A stretch of DNA of 10,763 bases. Source: Dehalococcoidales bacterium. GTDB taxonomy: Bacteria; Chloroflexota; Dehalococcoidia; Dehalococcoidales; UBA2162. Every line of letters starts with the position of its first letter. The stretch's first letter is position 1. Location of the stretch: positions 4,474 through 15,236 of the forward strand of contig NYYM01000003.1 of the NCBI GenBank assembly GCA_002685815.1. Reading direction: 5' to 3'. A program made the translations under genes and the position numbers. The notes under the pieces were generated by a model that ran no database searches, had not been told where the DNA came from, and saw nothing but the letters and a program-made list of their open reading frames with translations. Below, piece after piece: positions 6,979 through 10,763 of the stretch.

Positions 6979-7239
6979 ATGGCTGGTAGAGACAGTTTCA
7001 CCACCGAAGAAGCTGGACAAATCGGAGAGCAACTGGGTATAGACTGGGGTGCCTATGATGTCGAGCAATTCAGAATGGGGTTGGATGTTGAACGGGAACA
7101 CGGGTTGATATCCCCTGACACTAATGTTACCGATGATGACCCGATAATGACCGCTAAAATCGCCCTGGCTCACCTGAATGAGATTCCCGATTACTATACT
7201 AGGCTGGACCTGATGGAGAGAGAAGCCGAGGGGAGATAG
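6979..7239 (+). CDS. DUF5661-family small protein
   Basis: The product is an 86-residue acidic soluble protein with no signal peptide or membrane segment. It begins MAGRDSFTTEEAGQIGEQLG. The features I associate with the DUF5661 family follow: IDWGAYDVEQFRMGLDVE, REHG, DTNVTDDDP, and a C-terminal KIALAHLNEIPDYYTRL. The family has no established function. An AGGGAGGTG ribosome-binding site ends 3 bases before the ATG. It is followed after 45 bases by the Nudix gene on the same strand, with a GC hairpin between them. The family name comes from memory of the motif, so confidence in the coding call is higher than in the name. Confidence 0.85.
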   Translation: MAGRDSFTTEEAGQIGEQLGIDWGAYDVEQFRMGLDVEREHGLISPDTNVTDDDPIMTAKIALAHLNEIPDYYTRLDLMEREAEGR

Positions 7240-7250
7240 TCGCTCGCGTT

Positions 7251-7267
7251 GCCCGGTAGGACCGGGC
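7251..7267 (+). terminator. GC-rich hairpin between the DUF5661 and Nudix genes
   Basis: GCCCGGT and ACCGGGC form a perfect 7-base-pair stem around an AGG loop. No U-run follows, so it is not a classical intrinsic terminator. It might protect the upstream mRNA end, reduce read-through, or affect translation of the Nudix gene, whose GTG start is only 17 bases downstream. Confidence 0.35.
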
Positions 7268-7284
7268 GGTGATAACATAAACCG

Positions 7285-7857
7285 GTGAAAGAGAGACTGA
7301 AACAAGCCCTTGCCCAGCGGCAGAAAGTCAGCATTGTCGGTAGTGGCCTGGTACCAGCGGCAGTTCTGGTTCCTATTTTCCATAAAGAGGGGGAGGACCA
7401 GGTTCTTTTTACCCGGAGGACTGACAAGGTGAAAGATCACAAGGGTGATATATCCTTCCCCGGGGGAGCTTACGAGGAAGACGACGCTAGCTTGCGGGAT
7501 ACCGCATTAAGGGAGAGCTTTGAGGAAATCGGCCTATCCGAGGACGATGTCGAGCTTCTGGGTGAACTGGATGATATTCGTACTGCAGGTTCAGGTTTTG
7601 TCATCTCTCCCTTTGTGGGCGTTATCCCATGGCCGTACCAGTTCAGATTGGACACCCGGGAAGTGGCTAAAATAATCGAAGTGCCGGTTTTAGCCCTGTT
7701 GGATGACGATTCTCAGCCCCAGGAGTCTGAAAAGGGGCGGGGCCGGGCAATGGCCTCCCACACCTATGAATATCAGGGTGAAGTGATTTGGGGGGCCAGT
7801 GGTCGGATATTACACCAGTTTCTGACTATTTACAGAGGGGTGACCCAGGGAAAGTAG
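7285..7857 (+). CDS. Nudix hydrolase, CoA pyrophosphatase type (NudL/NUDT7-like)
   Basis: Proteins of this type cleave CoA or its derivatives to 3',5'-ADP and 4'-phosphopantetheine. The 190-residue product has VLFTRRTDKVKDHKGDISFP, the UPF0035 motif preceding the Nudix box in CoA pyrophosphatases. The Nudix box follows as GGAYEEDDASLRDTALRES, FEEIGL. It has one residue more than the generic GX5EX7REUXEEXGU spacing, as in the NUDT7/NudL group, and the metal-binding REXXEE glutamates are present. C-terminal VIPWPYQFRLDTREVAKIIE and EVIWGASGRIL are also typical. Translation appears to start at a GTG, because the frame has no nearby in-frame ATG. There is no clear Shine-Dalgarno, and a GC hairpin lies just upstream. 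It probably shares a transcript with the DUF5661 gene. Confidence 0.92.
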   Translation: MKERLKQALAQRQKVSIVGSGLVPAAVLVPIFHKEGEDQVLFTRRTDKVKDHKGDISFPGGAYEEDDASLRDTALRESFEEIGLSEDDVELLGELDDIRTAGSGFVISPFVGVIPWPYQFRLDTREVAKIIEVPVLALLDDDSQPQESEKGRGRAMASHTYEYQGEVIWGASGRILHQFLTIYRGVTQGK

Positions 7858-7863
7858 GCGGGT

Positions 7864-7898
7864 TTTCGAAGGGGCTTCTTTCCTTCGAGCTTTCGAAG
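7864..7898. repeat. inverted and direct repeat cluster after the Nudix gene
   Basis: TCGAAGG (7866-7872) and CCTTCGA (7882-7888) form a 7-base-pair hairpin with a 9-base loop, and TTTCGAAG occurs twice (7864-7871 and 7891-7898). It starts 6 bases after the Nudix stop, so a 3'-end stem-loop role is plausible. No T-run follows on either strand, so a true intrinsic terminator is not supported. Confidence 0.35.
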
Positions 7899-7985
7899 TA
7901 TTCGGTCTCTGTTGAGTGTAGAGTGCTGCCCGTCTGAATCCCGTTTCCTTCTGTTCAGGTATACGGGTCGGACAACGACCTCCTG

Positions 7986-7994
7986 TGATATGAT
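7986..7994 (+). promoter_or_regulatory. extended -10 promoter, probably leaderless, for the Trm112-like gene
   Basis: TGATATGAT (7986-7994) combines a TGn extension with TATGAT, a 5/6 match to the -10 box. Only 6 bases separate it from the ATG at 8001, so a start at the usual distance would coincide with the A of the start codon. No Shine-Dalgarno precedes this ATG. No good -35 box is visible, as can be the case for extended -10 promoters. Confidence 0.45.
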
Positions 7995-8000
7995 TGAACC

Positions 8001-8183
8001 ATGAAGAAAGAGTTGATGGAGATACTGGTCTGCCCGGTGTGCAAGGGGGAGCTAGAACTAAGCGTGGAAGAGGAGGATGAGAAGGAGGTGGTCAGTGGTT
8101 CTCTTTATTGCCGGAAGTGCCAGATGGGCTATCCGATCACGGGCACCATCCCCAATCTGTTGCCGCCGGAGCGGAGTGACTAA
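8001..8183 (+). CDS. Trm112/YcaR (UPF0434) family zinc-ribbon protein
   Basis: This 60-residue protein has MEILVCPVCKGELEL with Cys11 and Cys14, then LYCRKCQMGYPI with Cys37 and Cys40. It ends TGTIPNLLPPE, matching the Trm112-like family (IPxLLPxE). Eukaryotic and archaeal Trm112 proteins are activating partners of methyltransferases; bacterial YcaR-type proteins are less well defined. The four cysteines should bind one zinc. It is monocistronic by context. Its TAA (8181-8183) interlocks with the TAG of the convergent PTPS gene (8180-8182). Initiation is probably leaderless, as described for the adjacent -10 element. Confidence 0.9.
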   Translation: MKKELMEILVCPVCKGELELSVEEEDEKEVVSGSLYCRKCQMGYPITGTIPNLLPPERSD

Positions 8184-8551
8184 TCAGGGCTGTAAGTCAC
8201 CCAGCTGTCCGGGGATTCCCAAACCTCTACAAAGGAAAGCGAAACGGGGTCTTCAGTCAGCCTGGGGTCAAGCTCATGATAAATTGTCGAGGCGATATTC
8301 TCCGAAGAAGGGTTGATTTTATCAAAGGGGGCCATATCGTTGAGGCAGGCATGGTCAAAGCGGTCCACAATACCGCCCAAGTGGCGCTTCAGCAGGGTGA
8401 AATCATAGGCTAGACCGATATCATTAACCTGTGAAGCTGCTATTTTGGCTACCACCTGGAAGCGGTGCCCGTGCAAAGCCTCACATTTGCCCTGATAGTC
8501 CCGCAGATAATGGGCGGCATCAAAGTGCTGTTGCACAGATACCAGGTACAT
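8180..8551 (-). CDS. 6-pyruvoyltetrahydropterin synthase family protein, PTPS-III type (FolB bypass)
   Basis: This 123-residue T-fold enzyme (COG0720) has zinc ligands His14 in HFDAAH and His27 and His29 in the HGH motif. The active-site motif is Cys23-Glu24-Ala-Leu-His-Gly-His. QueD-type enzymes have CxxxHGH with Cys alone. PTPS-III proteins have a glutamate replacing or accompanying the Cys and convert dihydroneopterin triphosphate to 6-hydroxymethyldihydropterin, bypassing FolB. Asp66-His67 (DRFDHACLND) and Glu84 (SSENIA) are also conserved family positions. The ATG at 8551 is preceded by TAAGGAG, which overlaps the folK stop; the open frame continues upstream into folK but that extension is unlikely. 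Position directly after folP-folK, with no folB or queC/queE in the window, supports folate synthesis. A QueD function, or both, remains possible. Confidence 0.9.
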   Translation of the reverse strand: MYLVSVQQHFDAAHYLRDYQGKCEALHGHRFQVVAKIAASQVNDIGLAYDFTLLKRHLGGIVDRFDHACLNDMAPFDKINPSSENIASTIYHELDPRLTEDPVSLSFVEVWESPDSWVTYSPD

Positions 8552-8564
8552 TATCTCACTCTCC

Positions 8565-9062
8565 TTAGCTGGTCTCCCACTTGAAGACACCTTGGGTCTC
8601 GGTTATGTCTTTCAGTAGCTCTTTGACCGTCTTGCCATTTTCTGGATGAACCAGGTCCGGGGCAATCTCGGCCAGAGGGACCAGAACGAAAGCCCGGTGG
8701 ATTAGTCTGGGATGAGGAATCACCAGTTCTTCGGTTTCAACTATCCGGTCACCGTAAAAGAGGATATCTATGTCAATGGGTCTGGGCGAATCCGATGTGC
8801 CGCGGGCCCGGCCCAGCTTTGATTCAATGCCCTTGGCCAGGGTGAGCAGCTCTTCCGGGGCTAACCGGGTAGTAACCCGGCAGACCAGGTTAAGGAAACG
8901 TGGCTGGTCGGTATTGCCCACCGGTTCGGTATCGTAGATTGAGGAAACTTTGCCCAGTCGTACTCTTTGTGACAGAAGGTCGATGGCCTTGTCCAGGCTG
9001 GACTGGCGGTTACCCACATTTGAGCCGAGTCCAAGATACACCGTTACCTGTTCAGAAGTCAT
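8565..9062 (-). CDS. folK: 2-amino-4-hydroxy-6-hydroxymethyldihydropteridine pyrophosphokinase
   Basis: FolK (HPPK) transfers pyrophosphate from ATP to 6-hydroxymethyldihydropterin, making the substrate for FolP. The 165-residue product shows VYLGLGSNVGNRQSSLDKAI at the N-terminus, FLNLVCRV, the Mg-binding signature PRPIDIDILFYGD, and HPRLIHRAFVLVPLAEIAPD. The ATG at 9060-9062 overlaps the folP stop as ATGA and has GGGAG upstream within folP, so translation is coupled to folP. The frame is open 13 codons further upstream, but that extension would lie inside folP and is not needed for the domain. It is followed after 13 bases by the PTPS-III-type gene, which would provide its substrate. Confidence 0.97.
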   Translation of the reverse strand: MTSEQVTVYLGLGSNVGNRQSSLDKAIDLLSQRVRLGKVSSIYDTEPVGNTDQPRFLNLVCRVTTRLAPEELLTLAKGIESKLGRARGTSDSPRPIDIDILFYGDRIVETEELVIPHPRLIHRAFVLVPLAEIAPDLVHPENGKTVKELLKDITETQGVFKWETS

Positions 9063-9577
9063 CCAGTTTTCTCCCTGATAATGGCATCGCTCATGCGGCA
9101 TAGCGGTACCATCTGCCCGACGTCATGGACCCGCACCATGTCAACGCCGTGGGCAATGCCAATGGCTACTGTGGCTGATGTTGCTTCCAGCCTCCGGTCA
9201 GGTACCTGACCGGTCATAAACTTACGTGATGTGCCCAGTAGAATGGGTTTGCCGAGAACCTTGAGCTCGGCCAAACGATGAATGAGGGTCAGGTTTTGGC
9301 GGGGGCTTTTGCCAAAGCCGATACCAGGGTTAACGATAATATTTTGGGTGGCTACCCCTTTCTCCAGGGCCAAACCGATGCTCCTCTCCAAGCTCGATAT
9401 AACTTCAGCCATTATATCATAATTTCCCGGTCTTTCCCGCTGGTTGCTTACCAGGACGACAGGCACTCCAGCCCGGCCGGCCACCCCGGCCAGTTTATCA
9501 TCCCTTTCCAAGCCTGTGACATCGTTTATCATGGCGGCTCCGGCCTTTAGGGCGGCTTCGGCCACCTCCACATGCAC
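9059..9577 (-). CDS. folP: dihydropteroate synthase, N-terminally truncated (possible pseudogene)
   Basis: FolP joins 6-hydroxymethyldihydropterin pyrophosphate with p-aminobenzoate. From a GTG at 9577 the product has only 172 residues, against roughly 270 for the family. The C-terminal half of the TIM barrel is present: EVAEAALKAGAAMINDVTGL, NPGIGFGKSPRQN, GKPILLGTSRKFM and VDMVRVHDVGQM. Missing are the first strand (NVTPDSFSDGG), the GGESTRPG loop and the SIDT pterin-binding strand. The frame is open upstream only to a stop at 9689-9691, and its 37 extra codons (for example RQQIENRLAQGARKLAAAQQ) lack those motifs and contain no ATG, GTG or TTG. The usual Asp of DPGIGFGK is Asn. The gene is coupled to folK by ATGA and follows the MFS stop by 74 bases. 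Confidence 0.75.
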   Translation of the reverse strand: MHVEVAEAALKAGAAMINDVTGLERDDKLAGVAGRAGVPVVLVSNQRERPGNYDIMAEVISSLERSIGLALEKGVATQNIIVNPGIGFGKSPRQNLTLIHRLAELKVLGKPILLGTSRKFMTGQVPDRRLEATSATVAIGIAHGVDMVRVHDVGQMVPLCRMSDAIIREKTG

Positions 9578-9651
9578 CTGCTGAGCGGCCGCCAGCTTTC
9601 GAGCGCCCTGGGCTAGCCTGTTTTCGATTTGTTGTCTGCCTATGGCGACGT

Positions 9652-10763
9652 CTAGTCCTGGACGGCCTTGTAGGCAGAGGGGGTTATCTCATCAGCGATG
9701 ACGTATCGGGGAGCTGTCGGCGGCCGCACCACGGCCATGATAAGAGCTGAAACAATGAACAAGCCGATAATCACCATAAACGCCGGGTGATAAGAACCCA
9801 GAATATCGAAAACGGCATTCATGGCAATGGGACCGGCGGCCCCCAAAGTGAAAGCGGTCAGGAATGCCAGCGAGCGGACCATACCGAGGCTCAGACGACC
9901 GAAATAATTAGCCCAGATTACCTCTTGAATGATGGTAATGCCGGAAATGCCGAATCCATAGAGAGACACAGCCACCCAGAGATAGAACGGGTTTTCAGCT
10001 GAGAGGAGGAGATAGACGGCGATACCCTGGATGACGAAGGGTATGACGCGAACTGTAGTGAGGTGGGCCCGCTCGGCCAGAAAGCCCATTATGGGGAGTG
10101 ATGCGGCCTGGAAGATAGCCCGGAAGGTCATTACCGAGGCCAGCACGGTTTCAGCGTAACCCAGGTCCTGAATATAGGGCGCCAGGCTGATGTTGATGCC
10201 TTGAAAAGCCATGCTGTTGATACCCAGCGCGATGGTCAGCAGCCAGAAACTGCCCGTTTTCAAGACCTCCCTGCGAGTCCAAACGGGTTCCAACTGGGGA
10301 GTGATCCGGGTGGAGAACGACTCCTGGTCTGCTTTGCCGGGGTCGATTCCGTCGGGGAGAAGCCCCATATCTTCGGGACGGCGGCGCATGAGAATAGTCG
10401 AGGGGATGAGGACGACCAGCCAGGTGACGACGGCGAAAATGACGAACATCGTCCGCCAGCCGGAGGCGGCGATGACGAACACGGTAACGGGCACGAAGAT
10501 TATGTTGCTCAGATTGTTTCCGAGGCGGGCGATGGCCAAGGCCCGTCCCCGTTTTTGAATAAACCAGTTGTTGATGGCGACACCGCTGACCAGGTTTCCC
10601 ATTAGAGCGAAGCCGACGGCTACCAACACCCCCCGCAGCAGGTAGAAATGCCAGACGGCTTCAATCTGGGTGACGGCCAGCATGGCCAGGCCGACAATGA
10701 CGGCCCCGATGGGCATCAGGACGCGGGGCCCATGGCGGTCTACGATGGGGCCTACTATGGGGG
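9652..10763 (-). CDS. major facilitator superfamily transporter, N-terminus beyond window edge
   Basis: The frame is open to the right edge, giving 370 residues. An internal ATG at 10716 is not the true start, because the codons before it read PIVGPIVDRHGPRVLMPIGA, the MFS motif A (GxxxDRxGxR) between helices 2 and 3. So about the first two helices are missing. The remainder alternates hydrophobic helices with short loops, including VAINNWFIQKRGRALAIARL, a MRRRPEDMGLLPDG central loop, and a C-terminal six-helix half beginning after WTRREVLKTGSF. The layout resembles monocarboxylate or oxalate/formate-type MFS carriers, but the substrate cannot be read from sequence. It ends at a TAG 74 bases before the truncated folP and may be co-transcribed with the folate genes. 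Confidence 0.93.
   Translation of the reverse strand, partial: PIVGPIVDRHGPRVLMPIGAVIVGLAMLAVTQIEAVWHFYLLRGVLVAVGFALMGNLVSGVAINNWFIQKRGRALAIARLGNNLSNIIFVPVTVFVIAASGWRTMFVIFAVVTWLVVLIPSTILMRRRPEDMGLLPDGIDPGKADQESFSTRITPQLEPVWTRREVLKTGSFWLLTIALGINSMAFQGINISLAPYIQDLGYAETVLASVMTFRAIFQAASLPIMGFLAERAHLTTVRVIPFVIQGIAVYLLLSAENPFYLWVAVSLYGFGISGITIIQEVIWANYFGRLSLGMVRSLAFLTAFTLGAAGPIAMNAVFDILGSYHPAFMVIIGLFIVSALIMAVVRPPTAPRYVIADEITPSAYKAVQD

Noticed and set aside
6940..7440. Minus-strand open frame of 166 codons over the DUF5661 and Nudix genes
   Set aside because: It is antisense to two genes with recognisable motifs, and its protein shows no domain and has low-complexity Pro/Ser stretches.
8552..8590. 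PTPS protein extended by 13 residues into folK
   Set aside because: The downstream ATG has TAAGGAG at good spacing and the family starts at about that residue.
9063..9101. FolK extended by 13 residues into folP
   Set aside because: HPPK begins naturally at MTSEQVTVYLGLGSN, and the ATGA overlap with folP is a typical coupled start.

Overview
The window is an ordinary-looking bacterial chromosomal segment, compact and of moderate GC content. It carries housekeeping genes from an organism most likely in Chloroflexota, probably Dehalococcoidia-like. That assignment is an inference. It rests on the overall look of the proteins, on the pyrG-tal-rho neighbourhood, and on a folate cluster that uses a PTPS-III-type enzyme instead of FolB, a substitution described in Chloroflexi among other phyla. 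I see no transposase, integrase, CRISPR array, tRNA or rRNA.

Left block (1-6140, all minus strand). Read in the direction of transcription it runs pyrG (CTP synthase), tal (small transaldolase), rho (termination factor), a 218-base gap, uvrC (excision nuclease) and a GrpB-family gene cut by the left edge. pyrG has a near-perfect sigma-70 type promoter: TTGACA, an 18-base spacer, then TATAAT. Nine A residues and then CTCCCC follow it in the transcribed strand, which suggests CTP-sensitive initiation.

Middle block (6200-8183, mostly plus strand). A CoA-binding-domain protein is transcribed divergently from pyrG. Next comes a small minus-strand membrane-protein gene that appears broken by a single-base frameshift. 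After it lie a DUF5661-type protein, a NudL-like CoA pyrophosphatase, and a 60-residue Trm112/YcaR-type zinc protein whose promoter geometry suggests a leaderless mRNA.

Right block (8180-10763, minus strand). An MFS transporter entering from the right edge is followed by folP, folK and a PTPS-family gene. folP and folK overlap by ATGA, and folK and the PTPS gene are 13 bases apart, so this is a folate-pterin operon. The PTPS protein has both Cys and Glu in its active-site motif (Cys-Glu-x-x-His-Gly-His), the signature of PTPS-III enzymes that bypass dihydroneopterin aldolase. folP lacks the coding sequence for roughly its first 100 residues and has Asn where the family has a pterin-binding Asp, so it may be non-functional or divergent.

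I found no large novel system. The points most worth checking are the PTPS-III assignment, the damaged folP, the pyrG initiation region, the frameshifted membrane gene and a 25-codon ORF with an ideal ribosome-binding site between uvrC and rho.
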